Under the pieces are notes generated by a model. It had not been told where the DNA came from. It saw only the letters and a list, made by a program, of their open reading frames with translations, and did not search any database. DNA of 64,000 bases from the NCBI GenBank assembly GCA_020881915.1, contig JAJFPB010000006.1, positions 3,472,001 to 3,536,000 on the forward strand. The letters run 5' to 3'. The stretch comes from Paramyrothecium sp. XJ0827 (Eukaryota > Ascomycota > Sordariomycetes > Hypocreales > Stachybotryaceae). The stretch's first letter is position 1. The number at the start of each line of letters is the position of its first letter. A program made the position numbers and the translations under genes. Below, piece by piece: positions 45,891 to 60,500 of the stretch.

Positions 45891-48800
45891 TGGCCCGGGC
45901 TCAGGTTGAGCAATCGGGTAACTCTCAGTTTGCGACCGTATCCCCAGGTACCCTACTTGCACATCATTTCCCCCCTCTCTCCCTCCCCTCCCCTCCCCTA
46001 CCCTCTGGCTGGGGGCGGGCTTTTGATTTTGCGGCTGCGTGTAAGTGGGTGAAATTGCGAAAGGTTGGATAGCCGATGGGTCTGCGTCATCCCAAGCCGA
46101 CGGGCACTTCGATTCTATTTTGCCCAGTAGATTGTTGGTCAAAATCCACGGCCTCATTTCGCCCTGCTCCGTTTCTGCTCCATTTGTTAGAATGCGGTCA
46201 ATGCTTGACAAGCTGGCCCGTCGAACAGCATGGGCCGGCGCGACAAGAGCCAAGGCCCGTTCTCGAGACTCGGTTGGACAGCGCTGCGCTGGACTGGGGG
46301 CTTTCAGCAACTGGTGCAGTCGACGACCAGCGAGGTGAAGCCAGTCCTGCTCCACCAGCTTTCGACCCTATCCTGTCCTCCGCCCTTTCGTTGTGCGGCA
46401 CCAGTGCAAAGAACCCACCCCGGGGGGAGGGGTGATGGTGCGTTAAAGCCTATCCCAGCAGTCCTGTGCCTTCGAACCCCCTATGGATAAAAAGGTTTGT
46501 CAAAAGGACCCCATGGAGGGGGATTCTTCGATGGATATCTCGCAATCCATCTACGACCATCACTCACTCACCAAGGCTACCAAACAGGAAGTGAAGGGGA
46601 GAAGATGATGTCGAGAGGGGTGGGTGCAACATAATGGGTTATGAGACATTCGACCTGGGGGTGTCTGGCTTGGCTTGTACTGCCCTGCACCCCGAAAGAC
46701 AACATGGGATCTGGTACCTTTGGTCGATGACAAACCCAGATGCATGCATAAGGCTACCTTAGCTAAGAAGGGGTGTAGGGCCAGAGCACAGCTGCTGTCT
46801 CGCTGCTGTGGAAAGACGCCGCTCCCTTGGACCCTCACACCCCCCACTGTCTTTGCGCTCTCTGCGGAAAACTCCACCCGGTTCAGCACACGTCGTCGAG
46901 GCCATCATCCCGTTGGGTGCGGATGCCGTACGCTGGCAATCCCAGGACGAGGGGCGGGAAACCTTGGAAATACTCCTGCCTATTCGTCGCCCGAGTCGCT
47001 GTCTGCATATGGACCCCGAGATTCTAACGCGTCTTGTATCTTCATCGGCAGCCTCCCGTGCCAACATGTAAGGGTATCAACGTAGCCTATTGAGACCTCC
47101 ACCACCAGGCAGGTATACGACCACAGCGGATTTCTTCCGCTCACTGACCTCAGCGTCCACGGCCGCTCCACAGTCCATCGACTCAAGTTCACGTAGCTGG
47201 AAGCCATCTCGGCCATCAAGGCATACTGCCTGCGCGATCCCGCTTGTTGATGTCGAAGCACAAACAGCTCTAGTCAGCCCTTCACCGGACGGCCAAACTC
47301 CCACGCCAGCCAACGTCTTGTTGACCGACAGTGCTCAATCATGTGTCGTCAGTGACAGGAACTGCCTTGCAATGGCACAAATGCAGGTCGCGGCCCCCAG
47401 GACCCCCGGCCGCCAGAGGTTAATCATTGCTTGGTCATCCTCCCATTATTCGTTCGCAAATGGACCAATGCGACGAAACGGAATCTGTGCGCACAAGTTT
47501 ACTCCCAAAACAGCCAAGCATCTACAGAATTTGTGAGTCCTCGGTGCTTCTTTCATCAACAAGCATTTTCTAGCCGGCTATCAGATGCAGATCCCTGGAT
47601 CACCGTCTCCTCCAGCTGCTGGAGGAGGTCCATGCCCCTTTCGCCGGCTTCCCTGTTCGTTCGACCGACAGCCATTCAGCAGTCATCAGATGCAGTGACT
47701 TCCTCCCATTCCCCTCGAGTGCTGCGTGACCTTTCCCAATGTCCAGAACGGAAAAATGAGCCGCGGGCTTGGCTAAGAGTGCCGTTTGGCCGTTTCGTCC
47801 CCCTGCGGAGTCGAGTCTAGATTTCTGGCACGTAGCACAAAACGCCAAGTCGCTGATGCGCCGGTGCGGCCCAGTCAAAAGCTGACAGGCAGGCCTCGTA
47901 GGGCGCCGTAATCGCACAAACATGAGTCGCCGCTGACGGGTGCACGTAGCGACAGTGGCCGGATGCTTCTTCGAGCTAGCCAAGAGATGAACAATCGTAC
48001 CCTAAAATACGCAACGATAATCTCGCAGGTTTGCACTGCCCTGCGCTTGCTTGTGGTCTAGTGCTTAGGTTGGGAGTGGGATATACGGGACACGATGCCC
48101 TCAGCTTGCCGTTCCGCCAGAGCGAGTTTAGCTTGGGTAGTTAGCCTTCCTTGGCTGGCTCCGTGGTGAATCTGCCATCCGTAGCTTCCTTGGGCCTCCT
48201 GCTCTGGGCTCCGTTCTAAGGGGGCCAAGCCTCGTGGCACGAGGATAATGGGGCCGTTCTACGCTTGGGGGCTCTGCTAGCTTCATCAGCCTGGATGGGG
48301 CATGATACGGACTAGCCTGCACTGGCGCCGGACAACAATGAGGCGTCCACGAGGCTTCCCCACGCACGATCCGACATCCAGACCTTCTAGAGGCTATGGA
48401 ACAGCGCCAAGGGCAGGGATGGACCCGGAGCAGGACACCCAAAGCAAGTTGGTGCCTCCCTCGCGGCTAAGCGTTAGGGCTCGCAGACCATCGAATCACT
48501 AAAGCCTCTCTGTTCCTTCTCCCTGGAAACAACGGAATGGCCTGGTGCATCGGTTCGTGTTGTCAAGTCATGCATCTGCATCTGTAGCCCGCCATACGTC
48601 AAGACGTTGCGCGCCTTACGCACATGTGGCATCCGCTAGCCCGCTAGGCTGGTGGCCCGGGCAATCTCCAGGGCCGCGGATCCCGACCATGACTGGCTAG
48701 GCTGGGCCATGGCTGTCCAGCGATGGGCGACGCCGTCCGAATGCTTTGCCCTCGAAACCATCTGCATCGTCCTGTGTTCCGTGACTAGCTTGAAACATGA

Positions 48801-51800
48801 CTTTAATTCTCTTAGACAGGAGCTATGGGCAATTGGCCGGGGAGACACGGACTTTGCTGAACTGAGCTGAACTGCTTGCATCTCCGTGTATGGCAATTGT
48901 GAAGCCGCCGTTGCTCTCTCTCGTCCTCGCAGTCCCTAAAACAGGATACGCCGCTACGCCGCATGACCGTGGCCACAGGCCCGGAGGCTTACGACAAGGC
49001 CCGGCGACATACTGAGTTGCAAGACGGAGCGGGTAGTGGGTACGGCTGCTTGTTCCGCGTGGAGGAAAATGTTTCAACGCCGGCTGGACGCATCCCTCCG
49101 GGCAATTTGACGCCATGCGCACATGCGACTTGTGTAAGCGGCGTCCAGGCCCTGCTGATCCAGTGAGATGCGCCCAAAGTCCATCTCGGCGACTTCTTCT
49201 TCACAACTGATTCGGGTGTGAGACGGCCCCGAGGTGATGTGTGCCCAGTGGAGTTCTCCCTCAGGGCCATTTCCAAGTCCCCTTTGCAGGTTGGAGAGCA
49301 TTGCATCCATGCTTGCCCAAATGCATGCTTACTGCGCTACGCAGCTCCAACTGCCGGGATTGGTATCCCTTTCGGGCTTAGAGGGCCCCAGGGCATCAAA
49401 CAAGAATGATGGAGGTCCTGATTTGCTTGTTCTGGTAACTGTCCCCTGAAATCAACTTCGCTAATAAATGACACTTCGTATATTTTGTTTTTCAGCTATG
49501 GGCAAGCTCCATCCGTGAGCTATGACATTTCCTAGTCAGGTAATCACCAGTCGCCTCTTGGCAGTCCTAAGGCGACCCGGACGAGGCTGACGAGCTGAAG
49601 CCAATGGCGAGCGATCCGCACATAAGCGTCACTCATGATCGCAAATGATTCAAGATTACAGTGCGGACACCAAGCGTCCCTCTGGTAAGCCAATGTTGCC
49701 GCTGCACGGGGAGGCAGGGGGGGCGTTTTCTGCACACTCTGTGCACACATGCTCACCGTCCCGCAGTCATATCAGCATTCGCGCCGGGTTGAAAGTGACA
49801 GCATCCAAACCCCCGTCCAATCTAGTTCGGAGTCCGAAAAGCCTAATGCGCAAACGTAAGCGGTTACTAAGACCGGCCTTTTTGCACGGAACGAGATGCA
49901 GCCTGTCGATCCTGGAGCGATCGGGGCAAGCCGTGCAGAGACAATCGTAAGCGTGGATCGTGGATTCTTGACGCTGTCGTGATGGTGAGTTTTTCCCCTT
50001 GCGATCAGTCAGATCAACGCCTACTGTAAATGCGAGCCTTGGCGGCCAAGAGCCGAACCGGGGGGTTGAAGCGGTCCAACACAATGTCCGTTCAACAATG
50101 CGCTCGTAAACTAAGCCCTATGCCGCGTGCGAAGAAGCGCTTTTCGCAAGTCCGGCTAGATCCCAGTGGGATCCCTTAGGGATGGACCAATTGGTACAGT
50201 CGGACTTGCGCGGGCCGGGGGGGCCGCGATGTAACGTCAGATGCCGTACAGTAGCCCAGCACCAGGTCTCGAAAAGAGCAATTGCCAGATTTGGCAGCGA
50301 CCGAAGAGGAGCGCGGTTCCATGCCTCGCCTTTCTCTTTGACTATTGGTCGAGCTGCTTTCTGTCGAACCATGTGAGGAAACAGGTTTGTACACTCGGGA
50401 ACACCCTTCCAGCACATGCGCATTTCGAGTGAACAGGTTTGCATTCGCAGCTTGCAAATTTCAAGCTGTAGAGAGACAATACTTTTGTAATACCTCAAAG
50501 CATGGGTGTTGATGGCAATGATTGGGGTGATTTTGAAGTACCGCCTAAGCATTGGCCTCAGCCCTACAGACATCGAGTCTCTTTTCCGAAGGGGCCTGAG
50601 TGTGCGCAAATAAGTGTTGGGTTCTGATTGGCTCAAGGTGCGCCACCTCCAGATCCATCTGAATCCTCCAGGAACAATCTCAAATATCTCGGAACACTCC
50701 ACCAGGACCAAAACCCGGCCAAATGAAGCGTGTTGTCAGATCTCGGGGACGACTCGTCGCCGAGCATGCCACGGTCAACTCCGGCGCCAGGGCCATGGCG
50801 CGAAGGAACATCAAGTTTGCCGAAAAGTCGACCTATTGCGATCCTTTCGCTGTGGCTCCAAGCCTCTCTCTCCACTTGGCTTGGCGGAGCGAATGAGAAG
50901 TGGTGGCAGCGGCTACAAGGGGGGACGTGGCTGGTTTGACTCTGCTGTGTTTCCAATGTGTAAGATCCAGACGGGCGGGTTGCCTTAACAGGCGATTCAC
51001 ATAGCTCGCCGGCGCGCAGCTCTCCTCCTTCTGATACTGCTTGCTCTTGTCGTCTCGGATGAATCAACACATGATCAAAAATAGCACCTGTTGCGACGCG
51101 CGCGCCAGACGAGGGGCCTGGCGAAGGAGAGGGGCAGGGAGCATCCACGACTGCCTCGGGTTCCAAAACAGACCACAGACCCGCTTCCCTCAATCATGGA
51201 CAGTTCTGCCCAGGGTTGATTTGGCATTCTACCCCTTTCTCTGTGTGTGTCTTCTCACTTGATTGACCTCAAACCTGCCCAAAATAGCCGCACCTGTAGG
51301 TACTTGTGTTGAAACTCCCCGTTCTACAGTGCATCACCTACCTAGAGGAGGCAGAAGAAAGGGGTGGAGCAGCATCGCCATCGGACGAAGGAGGACAGTA
51401 TATCCGGCGGGAGGGCGTGCGTCTAGAGCGTAGAGTTGGCACGAAGAACGCTTGGTCAATGCCACTTAAAACACAGCTCTGCTCTGCTCCAATCGTATTG
51501 AACGCGCGTGTGTTCGCCTCCTCACCTGTAAAGGTCGGGCACCTACTAATAATACTAACACCACATCTATATGTGGGAGAAAGGCTTAGCAGCAAATGCC
51601 GCCCTCCCTATGGCATGGCAATCCCGCTTTCGAGGAGGGGGGTTGCAATATGCCCTGCGCCACAGTGCTGCTGCCACCCAACAATTCAATAGGAGGTGCA
51701 TGCGCGCGCCCAGCCGATCGAATTTGATGTCCGAGTCGAGTTGCTGCTCAAATTCACTGGTGTGCCACAAAACCACCTGGCTCGTCGGCAGCATTTTTCT

Positions 51801-52701
51801 TTTTCTTGCTTTCATTTTCCGCCTAGGAAGGGCGGGAGAGGGTCGGCCGGGGGTATTGTTCTCTCAGTGGCTGCGACGTGTAAACAAGGGCCGAGCACCC
51901 GCTGCAGCTTTTCTTTTGTCGGACAGAACTTCACTTAGACAACCATTCATGTCCGAACGGAAATTGTGGCTGGATGAAGAAGTGGCACAATTCATCAATC
52001 TGACACACGAGTGTGCTGAAGATTAGATGCATGCATGCCCGCCGTACCTACATCCAGTCCCATGCTCTGGCTTGCCGCGGCATGTAATGCTCTGCCATTC
52101 CGGCTATGTCCTCAAGTCACCGCAGGGGTTTCTCGGGTTCTTGTTGTCACCCGGCCTGCATGGTGGCTCCAATGTATGCTGTTGCAGTCGGCACTGGACG
52201 ACACGCCCTTACCGCTGCATGATTTGACCACATCGCTCGCGGTTTAGCCTTGTCGTCCTTGGCGCCGCTGCAGGTTGCTATGTAGATTGCAACCAAGCAC
52301 AGTGGCGCCGTCCCTAGCAATAACTCCCCTGCCCTGGAGGCCTTGCAACTCCGGAGCGTGGAAAAGTAAAACACACGTCGAGACCCGTCATGAACATTGT
52401 TGTTGCAGCTTCATGACGTATGGGCTGAGCTCCCATCTCTTGCACCCTCTCATCGCAAAGCTTCCCACAATAGGCATCGCCGGGCTCGCCTCGAACCCCC
52501 GCAGACGCGGCCAATGAGTGGGCCCAACCCTACCGACACATTGGTAACCTATGAGTGGGCTCTTCCAGTTGTTATTCGCTCCCGTTAGGCCCTAAGAGCA
52601 CATGGCTTTGCGCGTGCCACTAAGGACTGAATGTCCGGAGCCCCAGAAACCGGGGGTCGTCTGGCTCCCCATACTGTACGGACCTATTGCTCCTTGTTTG
52701 A

Positions 52702-52755
52702 AGGGCAGAGCAGAGCAGAGGAGAACACAGCAGAGCAAAGCAAAAGCAGGGCGCA
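52702..52755 (+). repeat. GCAGA-type purine-rich degenerate repeat
   Basis: A degenerate run of GCAGA, AGCAA and ACAGC units. No coding context is seen around it. Confidence 0.5.
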
Positions 52756-54455
52756 AATTTCTGCAGAATGAAACCGCACTGGACGTGTGGCGCCATAGCC
52801 CGGGTGTTTCTAGAAATGGGTGCAGTTTCCTTGAGGCGAGCCGAACCAATCTCTGAGCGCCTTGCAGGGCTGCTGTGCGTTGTGGCGTATCTCTAAGAAA
52901 GCCTCAATCTGGGCATTGCGTGACAAGGGAGAAGTGTGTGTGTGTGTGTGACAATAGGGAAGTGCCTGCAGGTGACAACGACAATAATGCACAGAAGAAG
53001 TACACCTTGAGCAAATGTCACTTTCAGCATAGGGGTTCAGCGGCTGCTGACTCAGGCGTTGACCGCTAAATCATGTACCCAAGGTACTGTACCTTAGCTA
53101 AGTGCCTCAAGGGAGCGTGCCTGACCTTCATGTGTTGCAATAATCCAGGTACCGTAAGGCAAAAGTGCTTGCCTCAATACTGGACCTGTCCAACCAAATG
53201 ATCAATGTGCAAGCCACCTTCTTCACCTGTGCTACTTGCTGCTTGCGTGGGCAGGGCGTTCGTTTCGGCAAAGACCTCTCGGCCTTTTGGGGCAACCATA
53301 GCAGTGCCCCTCTAAAACATTGTTGTGCGGACCCACGGCGGACAGAGAAACAAAAGAAAGCAGTCTCGCGCCTTCTTCCTTCACCTCACCCCCCTTGTGG
53401 CCAGCTGGTACCATCGTGAGGCGCGCGAGTTGCAGCAACTGGCCTCCAGAGCCCGGGGCGAGCATCAAAGACGCACTTGGCGACGGTGGCTTCGCAGCTA
53501 GTAGTGATTGGCAATGAACCCTTGCTAACAAACGTCGATCTTCCAAGCGAGTAGCCTATTCTCGAAGGCCAGACTCTTCGATATCCACCCGTCCATCCAC
53601 TTATCTCCGACGCAGCAGGAAACGTCCTACGCAACCGAATATTTGATATGGGACAGGGACAAGGGCGTCGTCATTCGCCTGCCAGGAGGCCTTGAAACTC
53701 GGCTGGCGGCGCTGGAGCTTCTATCCGTGCAACTGCACATCCATGCACCTGAATTGCAGTGGGGGCCCGACAGTGCTCAGGGGGTGGTGACCTATCATAG
53801 CGCAACGGGCCAGAGGAGCCCCAAAGACTTGGCTACTTCTGCGCCAGCGACCGACTGCTGCAAATGATCAGCAAAGTTGTTTGAGCCGCCGTCAAGTGCC
53901 GACCTATGAGCCTGGGTCGAGCCCTCTTGGGCTAGGCGACGCGCAACCCCACCAACGCCACGAGCCACAGTCCTCGTTGGAGCCCCAACACACCTCCATA
54001 TGCTACGTACGTAGCATCTGCTCCAGGCGACGAGTTGACAATCATTGCCTCTGGGTTCTTAGCGAGGCCGATGAAGCCCCGTTCGCGGTAGATCCGGGAC
54101 TTAAAGCTTTCCAACCTACGGCAAGGCTCTACGGATCGTCGCTGTTGTCCTTGCTGCTGCAGTTGAGGCCTCTCGTGGCCAAGTACTGGCACAGCCTCCT
54201 CACAACCGAACGCTACTCCATTGGCGCATGGCAACCTCCGCACACACACCAAGCAGGGGGGTTGGAACAGCGTGCTCTTGTCTCGGCCTTACGAGGCAAA
54301 AAACCGTTCATTATTTTTTACAACAAAAAGAAATAGGTCGCGCAGGCAAGGCAATGCACATCTCAGGGGTGAGCGGTAGTGCGTTGGCTGCATCGGGCAT
54401 GATCTGCCAGGGCATGCAAGCCCGGAATCTCTGTATGCACGATACAGCGTTAGCC

Positions 54456-54500
54456 CTTCAGACCAGCGTCTGAGAACCACACCAACTGAGCTACAGGGCA
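54456..54500 (-). ncRNA. tRNA-like 5' half with perfect box A
   Basis: On the minus strand, an acceptor-like TGCCCTG leads into TAGCTCAGTTGG (54493-54482). This exactly matches the RNA polymerase III box A / tRNA D-arm consensus TRGYNNARNNGG. A perfect hairpin follows in anticodon-arm position (TCAGAC...GTCTGA). The pairing base U33, a proper D-stem partner, a box B and a matching 3' acceptor are absent. I read it as a tRNA relic or tRNA-derived fragment, not a functional tRNA. Confidence 0.3.
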
Positions 54501-57500
54501 TACTTGATGAGCCAGGGGCTTATGAGACCGCAAGACGCATCACGTCAAGGGAGAGCCTGGATGAAGCCCGCAATAGAATGTTGATGAGAGACCGTTGACT
54601 TTTGCCATCTCCCTTACCCGGAAGATGAACAAGACAAACAGAAAGGCCCGAAGAAGCATTCCCCACCCCACTGGCTCGGTAACAGGGCTGCTCTCAAAAC
54701 GTGTTGCGTGGTCCTCCTCAGAGACTTGGGCCACACAAATGCCATCATTGCCTGGAGCTGAAGGCCCAGGGACGTGTCCGAATAATTTCGGCGGCAGTGA
54801 CAAACAGCCTGGCTCTCACTGGTCCATGATGCTCCGTCTAGGTGCAAGGCCTCGCGGCCAAGCAACCCGTCCACATTAACGGACGACTTACATAGTAGCG
54901 TCCACCTTAAATTACGGGGTGCCGCTCACACGGCGCCGGATGACTCGGTGCACCGGTTTCGACGGGCGATTTACCACTTTGGGTGAAGCCGTGGAAGTAG
55001 TGGGGAGTGGGGGGTCTCCGGCAAAACCCCGAACTCAATTGTCAGACCCTCCACTCTCCTCGGTGATGAGACAATGCCCGGCATTCATTATCGGGCCTTA
55101 TAGGGCTTACCTTTTGGCCAGCTGCTCAGGCATGAGCCCCGTTCCCGGAGACCGTCGATGGTTGGCTTGCCGCGAGTCACTCGGGACGTCCCTTGCAGAG
55201 GGGCATAACCCTGCCCCGTGTTCAGATCGTGCGAGGGTGCACACCTCCTACACCTCAGACATAGCGCCGGGCGAACTTTCTACTTTGGATCTCAACAACA
55301 AAGCACCATGACTGCAAGATTGCCAGGAACCAGGCGACAAATGAGATCAGTACTCCAAGTCGGCAACCTAGTCTACCAACCAGCTATTACGTGGCTCATG
55401 TTCAGGGCGAAAGCTTCACGCCCCCTCTGGCTTCATCTCGACGTCTTTCTGGTTAAGACAGGTGGGGTTTGGGTTGGTGGTACCGCCGAATGACCTGGTC
55501 GAGGTTCTGCGCAATCCAATGGATTGGGTATGAGCCGTCGTAGTTGTTGGAGTATAGCCCAGGATCTGGATGGAACTCGTCCATTTTGGAAGCAGGAGGC
55601 AACCACAAGCGAGATACTTGGCTTGTCTGGGTCTGTCTCCAGCGGACACCGACCTAGCTGAGAAAGACGCAGCCGAATATGTCACCGTTCCCTCAGCTAA
55701 GCCACGGGGTACTGACGACACGCAAACCTGTCGCCGAGGCAAAATGCGTAATGGATGAGCCGTGGCAAGGTAACAGTCAAGCAATTTTCGAGTTTTCAGC
55801 ACCTGATATGTTCATTTAAGACTGCTATAATTACTGCAAGGCTTCCGTCGTCGCGTGGAGAATCAGCATTAACGCGAGCGCTTGTGCTGCGGGTTCGAGC
55901 ATGCAGGTCGCAACGCTTGTGGCTCAGTCCTTTTCCTTGGATCCCTCGCCTAGCCTGGAAAACTTGGCAGCGGCGAAAATGCCACGCATTCAGGAGGCGG
56001 CTTGGGAGCAAGGGATACTAGATTTGATACAACGTCGGTCGGCCGGCTCCGAATTTCAAGCTCTTCAGGCACAGATGTCGCTGACCCCGGGCTCCCTCCC
56101 TTGGTTTCGTTTGGCCCAACATCTGTCGTGCCGGAGATGCAGTTGCATCTAGTGTTGCGCACGGGGCAGTGTGCGTTCGGATAGGGGAGGAATGACGGGG
56201 GTTCGCCGCGTTTCCGTCGATCTTGATGCACCGTTCCCTTATTGCATGTCTCGCCATAGAGCCAGGGGCCCCATGACCCCGCGGATGTGTGCAATGTATT
56301 CTCGTGAACGTATTGACACGCCTTTCACTCGATTGCGACAGCATCTATGAGTGTTAGGGCAATCGTCAAGCCAGGCGTGCCTCGAGACAAGGCACCCCTT
56401 TCAGATGGGGTGTGTCTCAAATGAATACGTGGGTACTATGGAGGGGCGTAAGGTCGCTTGTGGCTGGCTCTAGGCTACTGAATCTCGAGACGTCCTCAAG
56501 ATGGGTCAACGGCTGAACCAAGGAAGGGGGGTGTGCAATTGGCCAAAGTGTCGCATTGCAGCCTCGATCTGGTTGGTGCCCGAATCGAGTAGTTGTAATG
56601 TCAATATCGTGACTACGGAGAAGGAGGATCACGTAGTGCCCCAACGATTGCTGATAATCTTGTCTCATTATCTCCTTCGGGCAGGCCATCCGCTTTGGGG
56701 CATTTCCGGGAAGCGTTCGTCGCCATGCGATATTGCCTACGATTCACATATACCGACCTCGTCGTTACGACTGGTATCCCAGTCATCAGGCAATGCTCAG
56801 TTACGGGGACATCAGACCAAACCCATAAGAACTCATTTCCAGAACGAGCAATATCGTGGCCGGACGTGGTCCACGTTGCCAAGCGTACGTTCCATATTGT
56901 TTCTAGCTGCCTTCGATTGTCAAGGATTAACCACAACATTCATGCTTGTTACGGATTTCGCAGAACTTTTGGTCCCCAGCGATTGATGTACAAACAAAGG
57001 AAACACATGGAATGGCTACCGCTACAAGGCGGTCCCATGCTGCTGAGTGCAACATGCTCGCGTGGGCGTCGTTTGCTTCTCCAGCCCTGGGTTTCCGGTG
57101 GATAATTTCCTCTGCCGACGGCTCTTGACTAGCCAAAGGCGCCGACCAGGCTGGTAGGGCTGGACGCTCAACTTAATGCCGTGGAGAGGCCAACCAACGC
57201 TAGCTGGCAAGACGACGCTACGGCCTGGGCTGAATTGCTAGCTGTTAGCGCGCGTGGTCTGTGCGGATCTCGCGCCAATTTCAGTTCATGCCTCGGCAAA
57301 TGGAGTCTTGCCCTTCGTGAGCAATAATTGGCAGTTATGGCAGATTAGCTGGGGCGGTGATATAACGTGGATCAGTCCCCATATCCTCCAGAACTTCGCG
57401 AGCATGGTTGAAGTGTTGGTCGGCGCTCCGGTCATTACGCTTGATGGGAAGGAATCGTTTGCTTCTGTTGGAGGGCCGCGATATGCCAGGAGACAGGGAT

Positions 57501-60500
57501 CTGCAATAAACACGCACGCTCCATCCGCCTCTCTGTATACTCGGTCCGTCGCCGTACGCACGACCGCCCGGGCGCCGTCGAAAATGCAGCGTCGGAGCCC
57601 TCCGACACACGGGTAAGAGAGACGGGAGTCGACAGCACGTCGGCTAGCCTTCCCTTTGGCTTAGCTTCAGCTTCGTCCGTCGGGCCCATCGGGTACCGGG
57701 CGCCGGACTGCCTTTCCCCGAACAATACAAATTCCAGCCCTTTGGGCAGATCCAGATTGTCGGGAACAGCACGCCAAGCTTCTTCTGTAAACTCTGTTCT
57801 GGTAATGTCTCGGCGGTTCCTAGTCGCCCTGCGTAGGCGACTCAGTCACGACGGACGGGCTATGTTTAGGCTACACTGTTTATGAGGCGTAGGTAGGGGG
57901 GATGATGAATCCGGCTTCGAACCAATTGCCGGCAAGAAAACCGACCAACTGCATAGGCTTCCAGCGAAAGATGTGGTACGTAATAACAGCATCCATCGTC
58001 TGAAATGGGCCCAGGTGGAAGGACGGTCCGCTCCCCACATACCGATGGGCAAGACGTGTGTCAGTGTTTCACATTCGTACAAGGGCGGAATTAATGCCGC
58101 GCGTTGACACGGAACAGCTCCAGCTCTACAGAGTAATTCCACTGTGGCTTGTTTGGTCTCCCATAATTCATGTAGTCCAATTCTGGGGTAATTTCAGCCC
58201 CAGAATACTGGGCAGAGGCGCACGCTACGCCGGAGAGCTGAAGGCAGAGTGAACTTGGCCGTTTCCTACAATTCCTCCGACCTTATTGTGGATCTGTGTA
58301 TTGTTTGTTGGTGCTAACGTCCTCAGGCCCCTGTGATGGCGACGAGGAGAGGAAATCATGGCTCAGCCCAGCGGCGAGGCACTCTACGTCCAAGATGCCG
58401 CCAGCAAACACCCCGACAGTGGCTTGTGCAAGTTGAATGACGATCGTCATAGGGTCTTCTAGTGGTGCGGTGAGGCCTTCTTGAAACGCAGTAGCTATCC
58501 GGTTTCGGCAAACTTGCCTCAAGTTACACAACGATTGGGGCCCCCTGGTGAACTGCGCATCTCCCAAGCTGAGACGAAGCCTTTTGATGTCCGGATTACA
58601 GCTCTGGGGCGGGCAGGTGGCGTTTTCTGAGGCAAAACCCTGGGTCAGGCTCACGCTGTGATGTCAGCCATGTATGGCCGGCGCCATTCGACAGATGAGG
58701 GAAGCATAGCGGACTTTCTGAGGCTGGAGGTGTCATCCCGCAATCACGAGACGTGAGCATCATGCGCCGGTGTCACTCGTTCGAGGGCGGTCTATTCAGC
58801 TGAGGTTGCACACGATTGTTGTCTATTATGGCTATTACTCCGAAGCGATCATCATTACCGTCGGCCAATGAGCGCAGTCGCACGGCCAATGCTGGACCAA
58901 CAACCAGCTTGCCCATGTGTCACGCCCGCTCATATCAACTTCTCCGACATCACCAACACATTTCGGGCTGAAAGACTGCAGCAAGGCATGACCAGGCCAA
59001 CACCCAAAGCACTGCATCCAGGATGATGACATTTGATTTGGCGGCATCAAAGGTCAACTCCAGATCACACCTGGCAAAGAGAGCCCCTGGCAAGGCGCAC
59101 GCCCTCCCCCTCGAAGCGAACTCTCTTTGTCAGCGTCGAGTAAGGCCGCCACAGACGAGGGAGTCGTTCGAGCATGGGCAAGCCTTGAGGCTACGCACCT
59201 TGCACACTGTAGGGCCAACAGGGCTTGGCGCATGGGATTTTAGCTATGTATGACAGGAGAAAGCTGGGGACGCCACCTACGGGAGCCGGTAGGGGGATCA
59301 ACCAGGGATCGGCAAGTAAAGCTCACGGGCATCGCATTCAGCGTCCTCGGACTCGTGGAGAAGTGTCTGGGGGATCACGGGGCCTTCTTGAATGGGAGTG
59401 GGATCCGGACTCCGTCAGGATGCTCCGGTTGTGTTACGCAGATCCGTTGTGCAACATACGGCGACTCCGTGCCCGGCGCGCTGACTTGTATGCATCGGTG
59501 CCGCATAGGATTTCGGGCTCTATGGGAAGCTTCTGGTGAGTAATCTAGACACGATATGTGCCTGCTGGATTCATTCCATAAATCCGTCACGGAAGAAGGC
59601 GACCAAGACGCTTGGTCCCGAGTTTCCTCGAAAAAGAGAGGAAGCACAGCGTGCCATCATACGTGAGTCATCTTCCATTCACAGCGGACGGACACGCCTG
59701 AACTAAATTCTAATAACGGTGAAGAGCCGGACTTTGGGAATCCTCAATCTGTCATCAGTCTTTGTCCTCGGCTTAGGAACCAGTCGTTGCTATTCATAAC
59801 CTCCATGTCCAAGAACAATGCAAGTGATGCTCCGGCCGTTCACTACCGGATTCGACGGTCAGTATTTGTGCCAACTGCGATATTGAGAAATATCCGAGGC
59901 CCCAGCAGGGTAACCCCGAAGAAAAGGATAGCCAAGACAGGAATCGACAAGCGATGTCTGGAACTGTTATTTTCTTGTTCCGTTCCTAGCAATTGGTTCC
60001 CTAAGCCCTCGCCTTTCAGGGCTGACTGAGTCTCTAGGCAGCAGAATTTTTCGAAATCCTTCACACCTGTCGCCAATGCGCGGGATAGGCCAATTCCTCT
60101 GCTGTTTCATGTTCCCCTCTCCCTATGGTTGCACTTTTGTTTTACAAAGCCTGGGGGTTGCGGGCACGCGACCGGGGATCCTGGTGGCAGGATTGCAGGT
60201 GCATGTTTAGACCTGCTTCCTCTGGACTGATGACTGGGGTCGTCGCTGGGTATTTGCTCCCCCACGCCAAATGGACTGGCACGCCTGGGGAGCGGAAGGT
60301 ATCCGTTGTTCTGAGGAGAGGGGCGTGAACAGACCGTCCTCGAGCCTTGATGCCGATGATGCCCTTGACAAACATGTAAGAGAGGGGCACATTCACAAGG
60401 GAAGGCTGTCAATAAGGAGAATCGGAAGTTGGATCCTCAGCGACAGCCGGCTCCCCTCACCCCACTTGGCATTGGATCCATGCTTGGCGTGGGTCAATAT

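Larger units (their letters stand above)
44871..54455. other. Gene desert, left part (9.6 kb)
   Basis: No frame here combines an ATG start, believable composition and splice structure. The longest ones, near 50.1-51.2 kb on the minus strand, lack ATG starts and recognisable motifs. It contains short simple-sequence tracts: TACCT-type at 45246-45290 and 45861-45890, a C-homopolymer near 45740-45753, and GCAGA repeats near 52702-52755. Part of it may be distal regulatory DNA or noncoding transcripts. Confidence 0.5.

Noticed and set aside
50118..51193. Two consecutive minus-strand frames (197 and 186 codons) as a split gene
   Set aside because: The first starts with a non-ATG codon; no canonical donor/acceptor pair links the two and no conserved segment is recognisable.
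57286..57725. Three overlapping minus-strand frames as a decayed gene
   Set aside because: The frames could come from one frameshifted ancestor, but no family resemblance or splice evidence supports it.
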